Positions 39,461 through 52,932 of a stretch of DNA of 64,000 nucleotides are shown here, piece after piece. Position numbers and translations under genes: made by a program. The stretch is from Lepiota brunneoincarnata (taxonomy: Eukaryota > Basidiomycota > Agaricomycetes > Agaricales > Agaricaceae), in NCBI GenBank assembly GCA_023014365.1, contig JAEBUN010000008.1:1302001-1366000 (forward strand). Direction: 5' to 3'. How positions within the stretch are numbered: position 1 is the first letter of the stretch; each line of letters opens with the position of its first letter. Below the pieces are notes generated by a model. It was not told the origin of the DNA, searched no databases, and saw nothing but the letters and a program-made list of their open reading frames with translations.

Positions 39461-40854
39461 ATGGATCAACTTCGGATGATGTCTTGTGAGCTCGCCTCTT
39501 CTATATACAAATTGCCGTTGATAGATGCCTCTAGATGTTGGAATCACCGTTAGCATATGGGATCTCCTTAGCAACTTCAAGGAGGAAGTCTACTTTCTTG
39601 TGGGGGTACGCAGCCATTCCGTCTGTTGAACCAAGCCGACGCAGACCCACAGGGCCTTACACAGTCTGGCAGCGTGCGATTTTAATGTCATCAGACTCGT
39701 CTATATCGGTACACGATACTCACCTTTTATCCTTTATGCGTGAGATCCTTTGACTACTTACTGGGGTCAAAACTGAGTACTGAAGGGCCGGACGTTCGAC
39801 TAGATGCAATATCGTCTTTGTCTCTACAATCAAAAGCCACTTCCCAGAGACGCCTAGGTACATCTGCCAACGTTGGTTGTTGTACTCAACCTCTGCCTGT
39901 GAATGGATGTTAGCGCTGCTGGTCACCAACTTGATGTTAAGAGGTACAGTACTGTACGGTCTCTGACTACTCCACTCGACTCATGCGGCCTGACATTTCC
40001 CGGTAGTCTATGCTCTCTACGAGCGCAAACTACATGCCATCATCGGTTTAATTTGTTTGCTCGGCTGCAAAGTTTTGAATGTGGTCCTTGTTTGGACGTT
40101 TATCATTCGACATCAGACCTTTACTCCTGCCTGTGACCCTACACACCAACCAAGTTTTTATACAGCTATCTTCTCGTCAGTTTTTTCAAGTTCTCTCAGA
40201 GTCTCTGCGGCCATGCTTTCAACTATGACTGACAAACTTCCTGCGGCAGGCTTACTGAGATGTTTATTCAAGGAGTGCCAGTGTATCTGACCTTGAAACG
40301 CAGTGCTACGCTCTCGGCAATTATCAGAGGAGGAGCAAGGGGCAGTTTGTCTTTGATAGGATATGTACGTCGCGGGGGGGTCGTCACGTGGATTACAATC
40401 GTGTGTGAGTTTGTTTTCAGGATGTGGAGGAGTTAAGGAATACAATCTAACCCAGTCTTGCAGTGTTCGCAGTGGCTGAAAATGCAGTGTCTCTGTATCG
40501 GAAAAACGAGGGGACAGAGACGCAGCAGATCTTCTTCCCGTAAGTGCTCAATGAAATAATTCGCGGACCTCTGCCCTCGTCTCTAACATTTTTGATTCTG
40601 GCCCTAAGACTGTTCATCATGTTGACGTCCTGCGGGGTGCGTTTTCACACTCGATAAATCTTAGGCAAATTCATCATGGAGCTACCACTTAGGGCTGTCG
40701 ACTAATTCTTCAGCTGCGCAAATCATCTATGGCCGACGACGACCTTCGATCTACTACTAGTCAAGAGCCCCGGCCTTCGCAACTTTCACCCGAGTTTGAG
40801 CTGACTTCCTTCGACTCAACATGGGACGCCCAGACCTTTGCTAGCGATAGCTAG
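39461..40854 (+). CDS. DUF6533 multi-pass membrane protein, copy 3
   Basis: A third, more diverged paralogue, this time with a resolvable start. The exon MDQLRMMS splices (GTGAGCTCG...CCTCTAG) to YVGITVSIWDLLSNFKEEVY and FL, the DUF6533 helix. Then come PHRALHSLAACDFNVIRLVY and IGTRYSPFILYA, FPETPRYICQRWLLYSTSAC, EWMLALLVTNLMLR, an intron (GTACAGTAC...CGGTAG), VYALYERKLHAIIGLICLLG, KVLNVVLVWTFIIRHQTFTP, EMFIQGVPVYLTLKRSATLS, SLIGYVRRGGVVTWITIV, FAVAENAVSLYRKNEGTETQ, and the tail SPEFELTSFDSTWDAQTFAS ending DS, stop at 40852-40854. Helices and the closing S(F/L)ELxSxWDxQT tail align with copies 1 and 2. Function unknown. Confidence 0.72.
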
Positions 40855-42997
40855 GGGTGCTCCATTTGTTCTTGCTTCATTTCTGGTTTGTCGAGTGTCC
40901 AAATTCGTGGACCATATACATATGTACTTTCATTATACCCCCTAGGCAATTGACAGGCACCCGTTTTCGGTCCCTCGCCTGCAGGGCCAATCCATGTCAA
41001 TTGAAGCGACCCCCCACGCAACCAGTCTTTCCATTCTCGTCCCACCTCTCTCACACGTTCTCTACAAGAGACCTACTACAAATGTATTGCGTAAATTGTA
41101 AGGTAACCTGAGTGGTGAATTCTATCTCTTGTAGCACCCATAGCAGACGGGGCCCGGGCCCGCAGTCGAGCCAAGACATCGGCTGCCAATCTGCTGGAAT
41201 TCTGGCATCATGCGAGCCTGCGCGATGCATGTGATTTGAAATTGTTTTATTGTTTACAGACCTTATTGTTGTAGATACCATTTAAGTAGTCTACTCGAGC
41301 TGTACGTAGCCATCCGTTTGCCTCACGAGCTCACCGAGGCCAAACGAACACGCCGCCATTGCACGCTTTTTTCCAACACAATCCTGGGCAGATTTCGGGT
41401 TCAGGGCCCTAGGAGCAGTTGATCACCCCCTCAGGCGCTTTGCGGTTCCGGGAACCCCGCTTTCTGGGGGGCCCCCTTTCAAATAGGCTCCCAGCAACCG
41501 AACCATGAGCGACACCCGGGCCGCATCGGGACGAGTTTTCCCCAAAACCCTCGAGAACTCGACAGTGTACATACCACCTCGGCTCTGCAAAGTAGAGCGC
41601 TTAACTTACTAAAAAAGACCTTTTGACGAGTTTTAGTTATCGCTTCTTTATCCGTGAAAAGAACTATCAGATTGTCTAAGCAATCAGCACAAACCAGAAA
41701 TGCCCCGGGTCCGCGTTTGGATGCCCTATCCTATCTTGGGGTCCGGTACTCACCCCAGTTACGATTATATTACCCATCGTGGAGTGGCGTGTAAGTTTGG
41801 CTTTACCAACTGGTGTCAAAGAGTTCCAAAGCCCATCTAAATACCCAGTACGTATGCACATCTCCGCGCACACCTGACAACAGTTTCTCCGAATAATTAA
41901 TATGATCATATAAACGATTCTCCGATCTATTCATTACGTCATATCTACGCTTAAACATCCAAGCGATGTCGATGGAGCTCTCCTGCCAAGTCCAGACTCC
42001 TGCTCGCTACTTCCAGGCTACAGCTTGCTTCTTCAACTGCTCTCTCTCTCCCGTCTATCTCGGAAGAAAATGAACAACATAGGTCGGATTAAACGGCCGC
42101 GGACGGATCCTTGAACTCGATACGAGGGAGGAGTAGGGGTTGGGGGCTCCACATGAGATACGCAAATCCATGTGGAGAGGCTGTGGTGTACCCAGAGCAT
42201 TGGGCTTGCGTCATCCATGGGTCCTATTGCTCATAGCTCCAGAACTATATCTGGGTCCAGATGATGCAAAGGGTGTGCGGATGGGCCCAGGGTGATTAAA
42301 GATATCCAGAACCAATAGTATATTTTATGTACCTATAACTGTCTGTCTGTCTGCTGCTACACATTTTTGGGTCGACGCCCTTTCCTATGTAGTGAGTTTT
42401 GAGAGAGAGAAAAGGAGGAGTTTCAAAAAGCAGGACCGGGGACGTAAGGCATGAAAGAAGTCGGAAACAGAGAGGCAAGAGGGACATACAAGATTGATGA
42501 TATACACAGGGGGGGAAAGCACGGATCCAAACCAAAAGGAAGCGATAACTGTTAAATAGCGAGATCCAAGTTGTATGAGTTGAATGAGATTGAAAAAACA
42601 GCAAGGCAGAGAGTCCCTGACTCGGACAAACTGGAAAAACTACTGAGACACAGCAATTAGTCGAGCAGCGAGAAGAAATGAAGCACAGGTTTGCAGGGGG
42701 GGTCGAGATGGGGTCGAGGTCGCCAAATGGGAAATCAAGAGAACCGCGAGCCAAATGCCATTGATGCGTGACGTAAAGGAAAGGAAAGATAAGAATGTGG
42801 GTCTGCTTGGATTGAGCGCTGTAAGTGAGATGTAGAAATGAAGAGCAGTGAAAGAAACAGATAGATGGAAACGTGTAGATAGTAATACGTGTTTGAGAAT
42901 TCACGTCGTGATGAAGAAAAAAGGACGCTAGGGAATAATACAGCTTATCAGCATACGCGAGTGCCGGAAAAAAATGGTAAAAGTACCTCCCCAACCG
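40855..42997. other. Intergenic, about 2.1 kb
   Basis: No supportable gene. It contains a GC-rich patch at 41390-41530 and a purine-rich stretch at 42380-42900 that is likely the 3' region of the next minus-strand locus. Short ORFs only. Confidence 0.4.
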
Positions 42998-45268
42998 TTA
43001 TGGCGAGGGCAACGGTCCTAGATCCAGCTCAAGGTCTAAATCATCCATATCTTGTTTCCCACTACCCAGATCATCGTCCATATCTATCCCGAAAATCATT
43101 TGAGGCGTATTCTCTTGCATAATTCCGTCCGCAGCATGAACGCCAGTCTCAACCTCATTAGCAGAGAAAGACCCTTTAGCGAGCGGTGACATCGTCTTCC
43201 TCCCGATTAATGATCCTGGTCCAACGACTCGCGAACCATGACGTGGTTCGTGTCGATCCATAATCATCTTCACCAGTAGTTGCTGCGGGCTCGTTATGCG
43301 CTGCTGCTTCTTCGGCTGTCCCTTGGCCCTATGATGTAAGTCCAACTTCATCTCATCATCATTCATACCCTCCTCTAGTGGCGCAAGGACAGGAACAGGG
43401 GGAGAAATAGGCATCAAACCCGTTTTACCCGACTCATCCTTCCCAACCTTCCAGCCTCGTTGCGCCAATTGGAGCCTCAGGAGCGTCGCAACCTCCCTCA
43501 CTTTTCTCTCTCCTTCTCCTCGTCTTCCTCCTTGCATCCATAACTCGACTCCACGTATCCAAAGTCCCAGTTCCGCCACTACTCCCCATAATACTCTCAT
43601 TAACCCTCTCCTCTTCCTCGACGATCGCTTCCATCTGCCTAGCAGCCCTCTCGGCATCCCTCGTCCTCTTTAACAAACCACATATCCGCCGTATTTCGTC
43701 GTCCTCTGGAAACCCATCCATTACAACATTCATATCTAAAACCGCACACGGTTCTGGGCTCGGGGAGCGCTGACTCTGATTCGAATGCGTCGGGGAATCA
43801 TCCCCGATAATAAGCAGGGTATTAGGGTATAGTGGTGATGAATGCAGGTAGTCGCGCTCAGACGGATTCGTTGATGCCAGGTCAAGCGGTATTAGATCGT
43901 CATCAGCCTCTGCACCAGGGAGTGTAAGGAGGGCGGGACCTGGGGACGCAGGGGGTGAGAGCATAAGTGTATCAACGGCGACGGTATCTTCCTCCAAGTT
44001 TGGGCATGATTGTTGGGAATCATCACAAGGATGATTGTCGTCGTCGTCCGGGAGTGCAGTGTAGGAACGAAGAGATGGGAGATTCCGGAGGTACCTCGGG
44101 AATATCAATTTCCATGTAATATGGGTCGTCATCGAATTCCGGAAGGCTATTGTTGCGTATCGATGGTGAGCTTGGATGAGGGAAACCACCTTGCCGATGC
44201 GTAGGGGCATGAAGTTGTTCGTCCTGTTGTGGTTCCCATTGTCCTGCATGGGCGTCGCTATTGCCTGTCGGCTCATAGCTTTGTTCTTGGCCTTGGCCTT
44301 GTTCTGGAAGGGTGTCCGATTTCCGGAGAATCGGGATAAGGAGAGAAAGGAAAACCAGCGCTCTCGAGATCAATGGGTTCCAAATCGGAGGGCTGATTTA
44401 ATTCCTTCGGAGAACTGACAAACGGGCCAAAATAAATTATAGGGATTAGGGATGCTCAGGGGTGATAGAAGCGGACGCTTAGAAGACATAGGCTCTTGAG
44501 TATGGAGACGCCGTTCATGGAGGGAGCTTCCGTCATGATCAACCGGTGATGTTGGTGAGGTATCAACGTTGCTGTGTAGTAAGGCGCTATCCAAAGAAGA
44601 CACCGAATGAACAGTTGGGGAGGGAAAGTAATGCTGCTGCCAATCCAGTGGGTCAGGCGAAGTTGGCGATATCGGCGACAACAAAGTACTGCAACTGCTT
44701 TCACTGCTTGGAGTGAATGTCTCTAACAGGGGCGATTCAGAATCAGAGTCATATCCCATGTCGGGTGTATCACCGAGGGGCGAGATTTGGAAAGAATCAC
44801 TGTCTGCGCGCGGGAGAGAAGATGTCGATATGGGAAGGGTCGGCGGAGGGGAAGGAGGCGCTGATCGTTTAAGGGCCTCGTGGCACATCACAGGGGGTGA
44901 ATCTAGAATCCCCCCGAACGAAACCTGTCCTAATAGGTGGTGGATCCGACTCGAAAGAGTATAGAGCTGGTAGGAAGATATGGCTCTCGAAATGGGGGTC
45001 TGCCGAGGGTGGGGAGGGGTATCCGCTAGCAAGCTGTATTTGTTCGGGGTGTCCCTGATGAGTACCAAAATCCTGTGGACGCAAAGTCCAAGAGGGGATG
45101 GTTAGCGAAGGGTGGTAAAAGCAAGAGGTCTGTGATAGGTGAGGGGGCTGGAGGGAAGGTGACACTACGAAAACGCTTCGATGGAACAGATTTCCGGTCC
45201 AAACGTGTATGTTGGGCGGAGAGGATCATGGTATTCGGGTGGTTCATGGTGACAATTTGGGTCTGCAA
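42998..45268 (-). pseudogene. Ser/Pro/Asp-rich regulatory-type protein locus with repeated frame shifts
   Basis: Coding-like sequence runs from MNHPNTMILSAQHTRLDRKS (45247; an ATG at 45268 is also in frame) through SQISPLGDTPDMGYDSDSES-type Ser-rich text, SPKELNQPSDLEPIDLESAG, EFDDDPYYMEIDIPEVPPES, LPDDDDNHPCDDSQQSCPNL, DEIRRICGLLKRTRDAERAA (basic helical stretch), MDARRKTRRRREKSEG and TLLRLQLAQRGWKVGKDESG to LDLELDLGPLPSP at 42998. The reading changes frame near 44415, 44300, 44070 and 43450 without introns that would fit. Composition (disordered, acidic, with one basic helix) suggests a transcription-related protein, but no family is recognised. It may be a real gene with indel errors or a decayed one. 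Confidence 0.4.
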
Positions 45269-46137
45269 AGGCGAGGGCTGTGGACGGTGGTTATGACCGG
45301 CTGGAGTAGACGTACGGTTCAGAGACTAGTTCAAACCCATAGTTGCGCTGGTGGTGGGAGGAGTAGTAAGGGTGGATTTGAACATCGACAAGCGCACATG
45401 TCGTGCCATGAGAGCCATTACGTAAGAACACACACAGCTTCTGCCTCGAGGCGAACTCGTGCTCCTCCTTCTATCAGATCCCCGTCACCATTCACTTTTC
45501 AGGCTACTGAAATAAGCTACTGGGTGCCGAAAGTTACCTTCCCGTGCCCGTGGCAACCCCCTACAGAGCTACCGCGTCGAGTAGAAAAAGCTCTGCAAGC
45601 CATTCCACTCGTCGGAGTCAAATCACGTAAGGCGGATAAAAATACAACATTGCACAGCAGTTGACCGACCCATCTTCAACCTTGCCCCGAGGTCACCACA
45701 AAGGCAGCAGTGCTAGCCTCAAGGCAAGGGCTCCCAGGATGCCCGTGCACACGTTCTGTACATGGACTGATGGCTCACGTTTTGGAAACACTTGGCCCTG
45801 TCATTTCATGAGAGCTTCCAGGTTCCCCCCGAGAATTCAACATCAGTATCGGGACATTTGTCTGAGAAGTAGTTTACCGGCCAAGCCGCAGAAGCTTCTC
45901 ACAAGAACCTACAAGCGTCCGTCCGGTTGGCATCGGACAGAGCGCTTGATGGTCATATCAAACCTCTAATTCCGCCTGTCCAACGATCACAAGATATGTA
46001 TACAGGAATACACAGGATATTTTGTTCCGCAAAGAACCTAGGCTAAGTAACCAATTCAGTTGGTCTCAGCAGTCGAGAATCCAACATCACACCAAGCCCT
46101 CATCGATTCCCCGTAATGCACTGTCAGCCACAACAGC
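45269..46137. other. Intergenic, about 870 bp
   Basis: Probable promoter region of the minus-strand Ser/Pro-rich locus and 3' flank of the next MFS gene. A 151-codon plus frame (45209-45664) has no motif and is not called. Confidence 0.4.
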
Positions 46138-48302
46138 CTAACCAAATTCAAAAAGTGAGCTCCTGAGAACATCACGCTCCCGGAAAACAATCACGCACAC
46201 AAACCCGAACCACGCCAACACAGCCGAAGCGGCGTTAGTTAATACCAACCCATATTTATCTATCATCGGTATGATACCCGCGATTGCGAACGAGAGAATA
46301 ATCGAACGGAAACCGCTGTTCAAAAGTTCCGAATCAATATAAGCAAAAAGTGACCAAGAACAGAAGAAAGACGTTGGGGTGGACGAGGTATGAGTGACCC
46401 ACTTGTTCGCAGCCATAGCCTCAGCGCTCCGAGAATGCAGCACATCTACAACGTAGGCAGCTGCGGGACTCAATACAAGTTCGAGCTGTCAAAGGGCAGA
46501 TACCCCGATCAGCCTCGTTTTCACATCCTGCTGTGCTTGTCCGCAGCAGGTTCCACAAGAAATAAAATACGCACCCCGAATCCATTCAAGAATAAACACA
46601 CAAAGGTCAACACAAGCCCAACCGGTCCTCCAATATACCTCGTAACGAGCCCAGAGAGCAACATCGAGGGCGGGACCATATATAATGCTCCGGCAAGGGT
46701 TGCACGGAGTCGGTCTTCGGGATACCATACCCCACCCCTCGATTTCCGCCACTTGATAACTATCTTGTCCGAGATGTACCCAGAGAGTGGTGCACCAACT
46801 GTAAAACGGACGATGTTTCTAAGTCGAGCCTTGTAGCAAATAAAGAGTCTGACCATACCCATTTCACCAATGCCGCCTGGAATGGCGCATGCCCCCAGAA
46901 GCGCATCGTTGGTGATGTTGTATCGAGCTCCCTGAGTATAAGTAAACTGTCAGGACAAAGATCAAAGAGTCAATAAACACCAAAAGCCTTACAATCGTGT
47001 ACGCCAAGGGTACCATCAAAACTATGTACACTGGTAAGCAACTGTTCACTTGTCCACTTGTAAAAAAACCCTCACCAAAAAAAGTAAACACAATCGTAAA
47101 ACATCCAATCGTCTAAAGGGTTAACCTTCATCATCAATTCTCTTTTACAAAATCAGCTGTCACACATATAACGCACCACAGCCAAAATGTTCGGCGCTCT
47201 CAGCAGACCCAATGGCGAAAACGGATTCACTAAATAGTGCGTCCACCTTACCTTAACTCCTCCCTCTGCCCGCCGCCGCAGCTTTTCAATACCACGAGTG
47301 CCAGGGTGGCTCGTTTCAGGCAAGTGGAACCATATTATACCAAACGCAACAAGTCCAAAGACCCCAATTATGAACTGCATGACCCGCCAGGATGCATATT
47401 GCGCAGCAGCGCCTTTGGGGAAGAAAAAAGGGTGCAACACAATTAGCTTTCTCAAGAGGCTTTTGCCAAAGACCGCTGGAACCCGTACCTCCGGCAAGCG
47501 GTGCTATAGCGGGGCCAGTCAACACCGCCTAATCGTATGCGGCTTCAGGTTAGGCAGCTCGCCCCAATATCCATAGCGGCAAAGAACTCACAGCAAGGAA
47601 AACTCCCATGGCGGTCCCTCTCTCCTCCAACTTGTATATATCACCAATGACACCTGCGCCTATGGAAAAGCCAGGTGATGCACCCGCAGCCTGCCAGATG
47701 CGGAAGAACATGAGTTCCCCAATAGTGCGGGAGAGACTGACGCCCAGTGAACCGAATATAAGGAAAGGAAGGGCACAAAGATAAATTGGTCTACGTCCAT
47801 CTAGAGACACGGATCCTCATCTTAGTAAGTGTAGCGTGTGGGGGGACTGAAGAGCGTACAGAAGGTAGAATAGGAAGCGGAGGTCAGGGCGCCAATTGAA
47901 GCCGAGAGCACTGATAAGCTCACGGCTAGGCTATATGAAGAGAATATATGTTGATCTTCGCTTCGCCAACCAATGTATAGAGTATATGCCTACCCGATCG
48001 CCTGGGGTGTCGACTTGTAGTCCTCGACCATTTGAGGTATCGAGGGGTAGATTGTTGCAGCAACGAACACTGAGGGGTAAAGCACAGTTTCTACGGTTAG
48101 TTGACCAGGCATACGACGCAACGCGCAAGAGTAAAATCACGACAACAGTACATGGCATTAATCCGAACCACGAGACAATCGCTACCAACTTCTTCTTCTG
48201 ACGAGGCGAGAACCGGGAGTATATGAGTTCATGTTTAATTTCGTCAACATGCACACTGTTGTTGGCATTTTCAAGGAGAGGAGTCTGTTCTGTGGCTGTC
48301 AT
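46138..48302 (-). CDS. MFS transporter, DHA1 type (12-helix drug:H+ antiporter / general substrate transporter)
   Basis: Start MTATEQTPLLENANNSVHVD (TPLL acidic-dileucine-like N-terminus), then KKLVAIVSWFGLMPC, DGRRPIYLCALPFLIFGSLG (motif A, GRR), RTIGELMFFRIWQAAGASPG, FSIGAGVIGDIYKLEERGTA (the GDIYxxxERG signature of the DHA1 group), AVLTGPAIAPLAGG (motif C-like GPxxGP region), ASWRVMQFIIGVFGLVAFGI, IWFHLPETSHPGTRGIEKLR, APNILAVV, APLSGYISDKIVIKWRKSRG, PEDRLRATLAGALYMVPPSM, GPVGLVLTFVCLFLNGFGV, AYVVDVLHSRSAEAMAANK, and finally FGFVCVIVFRERDVLRSSLF ending EFG at 46138. Motifs come in canonical order and the gene appears intact, with several short introns. The substrate is unknown; such genes export drugs or organic acids. 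Confidence 0.88.
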
Positions 48303-50599
48303 CTTGACCTATAGGTGACGGGCTGCCACTGGAAGGAGGGGGTAGATGAGAAGGTTGGGGAGGGACGACCCAGCGCAGTTAAAGGTCTCAGTTGGCGGCG
48401 CCACCGGCACCGTATTCTAATGGTCGAGCTAGTATGTCTCGAGTTCTTTACGGCAAGTTATAGTCACTCACTTTCCTTCCTTCGGCAGAACCAGGTTCTA
48501 AGTAGCCGACCGGGGTGAACGATGAAGACGAAGTCAAGGGGACAGAAGCGATCCCTGAACTCCTCCAGGACATCTGGCGTGAATTTCGCCAAAAGTGCCA
48601 CACCACACATCCACACACAGGCACTCGGTGCGCATCTATACTGATTCATGCGACCACGAGGACCTAACACTCATTTCCACTCGAGGGGTGCCAGCCGCAT
48701 AAGGAGAGCTGAGGCGTTTTTCGGGAACTTGAGAGGCGTTTCCCCCGTCTGATGGAAGCGTTAGAAGATCACTACCGCCTTTGACTCTGATTTATGGGGG
48801 TCGTTACGAAGGGCGGTACTTTGACCAAGGATCCCTGAGAAGGGAGATGTTTCATTAGTGGCCAGCTGACCTTTTATTAATGAAGGGACAATTTGTCGTA
48901 TGTTTGGTTTTTAGCAAATGTCATGCTTGGTGTGGAGGAATTGCGGGCCATACAGTGTCAGTGTGATGAGGGGGGGTTACGGCTCGAGATGCTTCCGGCG
49001 GCTACTCGTGCGGCAATGATATACCCGAACTTTTTCCTATTCAATTGAGAATGGGGTCTTCTCAAGAGCGACAATGGCTGTATAAGGAAACGCAGTGCGA
49101 GTTAACTGAAGGCACACTGTCCACATGCTTGATTCCAGGAGTCTAGTTAGCTCAACAATCATTCCTAGAATAACTAAGTCACATTCTAGCGCTATGACTG
49201 GCCGCGAACACGCAAGATTCGAGTGAGCGAAGGGGCCGATGTCAAGGAAATGAACGTCTTATTCCGTGAGAATCCCGGCATTTGGTTGTGCGCAGCCGGG
49301 TTCTTTCCCGGGCCGTGGAAGGGATGACCTAGGGCATTGCAATTTTAGTCATGGGGCAGCCCTTATCAGGGAGTTATCATGGGTTTTATAACGACATGAG
49401 CTTATCCGACTGAATGTACCATAATGGCTTGGTCTTTGATGCACTAGGGCGGCACCCGACAAACCCATCAACACGAGAAATGTTGATAGTTGCCGGACAT
49501 AGTTAGGCACCACCACAGGGTACACTGACATCATCTATCATCGACATGGTAGCAGATGATATGAAAAGGTGATATGAACAAAAGGGCCAGAGGTGCACGA
49601 TCCTACGGAGAATCAGGGGGGGTCGACTCAAACCAGAACCCCAGCCGCATGTCTGTATCTTCTTGAAATTTGCGGCGTTTTACTGCACAGAACCCTGATT
49701 CTGGGACTAGATTCCCCCCCTAGGGACGCAATGCAAGCGAGGGCAGAAGCATCGTGCGGGCCCCTCGAGTACAACGTACACGTCACAACACAAACAACGC
49801 CAATGTGCTCCGCGATTTCACGCAGGGGAATCCAACCAATGCTAGTAATCCTTCTACATAGTCCCATAAAACAGCCGTACTCTTCGGTCGGACACCCGGC
49901 CGACAACATTCGGGCCTGATCGCACGACTCGTTTTCCAAGGTCCCTGAACAAACCTAGCTAGCCGGAGCGACCCCCTTCCCCCCCTGGGCGAACTATATC
50001 ACAAGTAGCGCCAACCCGCATCAGAACTTTCACCGACTCGGAGATCATGTACATCCATCATGTGTCGTGACTTGATTACCACTGCTCGCCACACTACGGC
50101 CTCCGTGTTTGTCCTAGGGAGCTCCCCCCCCCTCCCCAGAGGCTCAGCAACATCCTACGAAAAAGAAGGTCCAGGGGGGTACCTGACAACGGGCCCCCGT
50201 AGCTAGGAACAATGTCACTAATTGATCGCGAAACGAATTCCCGTTATTTTGATGGGAATATGCAATCAGATTATGTATCACTGAAATATTTACCTAGGCA
50301 ATGGGGGGTGCACCCTCATAGGGCTTGTGGGGCTATACATCATTTTCTAAACGGTCGCTGGGGGGTTTACCAATGGCTAAAGGCCGGATTTAGGTTTGTT
50401 CAGAGCCTCCAGGGCAAATGATGACAGTGGCGGTGGAACCTCTCTCGTGATTTTTTTCATATTCTACCCGTCAGTTTATTGTCTCTCCGATCAGGTTCAC
50501 TACATTCAACAAGACTACACACAGAGCGACTTTGGACGAGGGACTACGCCATATAACTATCGCCAAATGACCTCATGTCGTATAAATAACCTACCCACT
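48303..50599. other. Intergenic, about 2.3 kb
   Basis: No supportable gene. Short overlapping ORFs, for example 49593-49939 on both strands, show no motif. The left end is the MFS promoter. Confidence 0.4.
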
Positions 50600-52932
50600 C
50601 TAGTTGCCCCAGGCAGCCTTAATCATCTCTGCAGCCTTTTCTGCTATAATGTATACCGGAGCTTGAGTGTGTGCGGCAGGAAGGAACGGCTACATAATTA
50701 TTAGTAACAAGGTCGGGCACGGGGAAGCATTCTGCCCTTACCATGATCGAGGCGTCAACAACCCTCAGGCCCTTGATACCTTTCACACGAAGATCAGGAT
50801 CGACAACACCATATGTTGCCCCTTTAGCAGACATCGCGCATGTTCCAGAAATATGTCCTGAAGGAATAGCATTTGCGCGAATGTGCTGGTCAAGAGCCTC
50901 GTCGCTTGTAGCATTTTCCGGGGGATTGAATGGAGCCACAATATAGTCTCGCCATACGGGAGCCGCGAGGAATCGTTGGGCAGCTTTTATGCTTTCCCGT
51001 GAAGTGAACACATCGAACTCTGTCGCAAGAAGGTTAGGATCGATAAGGGGCCGACTTAAGGGATCGGAATTGTTGATAGCAACAGAGCCACCTTGAGTCG
51101 AGGTTCACCCTCAGTCAAACAGTTAAAACAGTTTGAGTTCGCTTCAACTTACGGGAGGTTGGAGCGAGGAAGGTGATCCCCATACTTATGAATGTTCCAT
51201 TTGCCTGTTGCCGCAACCCCCCGTTGTCCTAAACACAGTGGGTACGATCATGATTATCAATTCTAAACAAGGACCCTAGATTTGAATATAACCACTCACG
51301 AGCGGGGAAAATTCCATATGGGGTGTATTTGGCCCGGCAGCAGGATCCGGATTGGTTTGGAAGATAGAAGAGTCATTTGGGAGGCGAAGGAATGCAATGT
51401 GATTAGAGGCAGTTGGACTCATAGTGAGGGGCCCAGTATGGCTGTTATTCCATTCTTCCAGGGCTGCGGTCGTATTGATCCTAAATTAAGTAAGGGGGTT
51501 CCATTAGCGGCGGGTCAAACCTTCAAGGGGAAAGAATACGTGCGGAGGTTTAGTTGAGTTGACAGTCCAGACAGCGGGGAAGTAAGGATGTTCCGTCAGA
51601 TTCTTGCCCACACTCGGCAGGTCGTGACGAGGTGTGATTCCGAGATTACGGAGTTCTGTTTCGTTGCCAATTCCTGAGTGGAGGAGGATATGCGGACTAT
51701 TGATAGCCCCCGCGGAGAGGATAACCTCCTTCTTCGCTGTAATACGCCTCGGAGCGGCTACTCGAGAGCATACATCATCCAGAGTTCCTGATCAGCGGAA
51801 TTGGGGACTTACAATTGCTTCCGCCGACTTCAACAGTCCTGAAACTCATTGACCCGTTATTCACCGGCAGGATGCGAGTTACTCTCGTGTTGACTGCAAC
51901 GTGTAAATTCGAGCGACTCAGATATTCGGGAGCGAGGTACGCTGTGGCCGAAGTGCTTCGAACACCATGCCCAACGGTACCATGAAACCAACCTTACCAA
52001 CGATATCAGCGAAGTGGCTTCAGAGGGACAAATAATTAGAACCTAGGCCAAGAGGACGACCGGCATTCAGATCCAAGAGAAACGGGAACTCTGCCAGCTC
52101 TTCGCTGGTCTGAAGGACCCGGGAATCAATCTGCGTCGGGTAACCAGTAGTCGAGACGTTAACTAGCCCGTGGCTTCCGTGGACTGCAGGATCATATTGA
52201 CCTGTCTGACTGTGTTGATCTGCGGCAGCTGTCCAACGTTCAGTCTTCCTTTGCCATTAGCAAATGGCCTGTCTTATGTGTAATGGACCCTGCGTACCTT
52301 GAGCATAAAGCGAAAAATATCGCTCCAGGACCAACTCTGATCCCCCGTGACGCGTGCCCAACGGTCCCAATCCTCGGAAGAACCCCGGGTGTAATACATT
52401 GAATCTGTGTATGTGAACTGTAGACTGGAGATTCATGCGAGTGGGCTATGACGTACTATGAGCACTACAGCCGCCAAGGATGAAGCCTCTCGAATAATTT
52501 ATTACACGTTGATTCATCCCCAACTGAGGGGTAGTCGTATAATTCCACTCATATCCGCTCGATATAACGTTAATCATGAGGCCTGGCACTTGGGTAATAA
52601 AAACGCCTTCATGACTTGAAAAGTGTCAGTTCTTAATTGCCCAGGGCGGGGGGGGGGATGGATGAGCGGACATACGATGGGCCCGCCTCAATGAGTAGCA
52701 CTTCGTATTTTGGATTCTCTGACAAGCGATTGGCCACCACGGGACCAGCAGTACCACCTGCGTCGCGATGCCATCAGATTGAGCGTGGATGGATATTAAA
52801 AACATGCTCACCGCCAACGACGATGAAGTCAAAGTCGACTGCGGGCAATTGGTCAACACCGCTGTACACTCTGCACAGGCTCGAGGGTATCGCAAGAAGC
52901 AAGAAGAGTCTGAGAAACAGTTGCCGCAACAT
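50600..52932 (-). CDS. Secreted GMC oxidoreductase (aryl-alcohol oxidase-like flavoenzyme)
   Basis: GMC enzymes are FAD-dependent alcohol oxidases; secreted fungal members supply H2O2 for lignocellulose attack. The signal peptide [20 protein letters not shown] is followed by DFDFIVVGG, an intron (GTGAGCATG...CGCAG) and [20 protein letters not shown], the FAD dinucleotide fold. Then come [32 protein letters not shown] (signature 1 region, usually GGSS), [39 protein letters not shown] (GMC signature 2), [16 protein letters not shown], and the catalytic C-terminus [33 protein letters not shown], an intron, [20 protein letters not shown] and IKAAWGN, stop at 50600-50602. Both active-site His positions are present (GHxSGTC and AAHTQAP). 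About 600 aa with many introns. The substrate cannot be read. Confidence 0.85.

Noticed and set aside
43002..45268. Treating each ORF at 43-45 kb as a separate gene
   Set aside because: The segments abut in order with matching composition and shift register by single bases, so one broken locus is more likely than several genes.
45209..45664. 151-codon plus-strand frame
   Set aside because: Antisense to and upstream of the Ser/Pro-rich locus; no motif and no signs of splicing.
49593..49939. Overlapping ORFs of just over 100 codons on both strands
   Set aside because: Mutually antisense, no motif, isolated in a 2.3-kb gene-poor interval.
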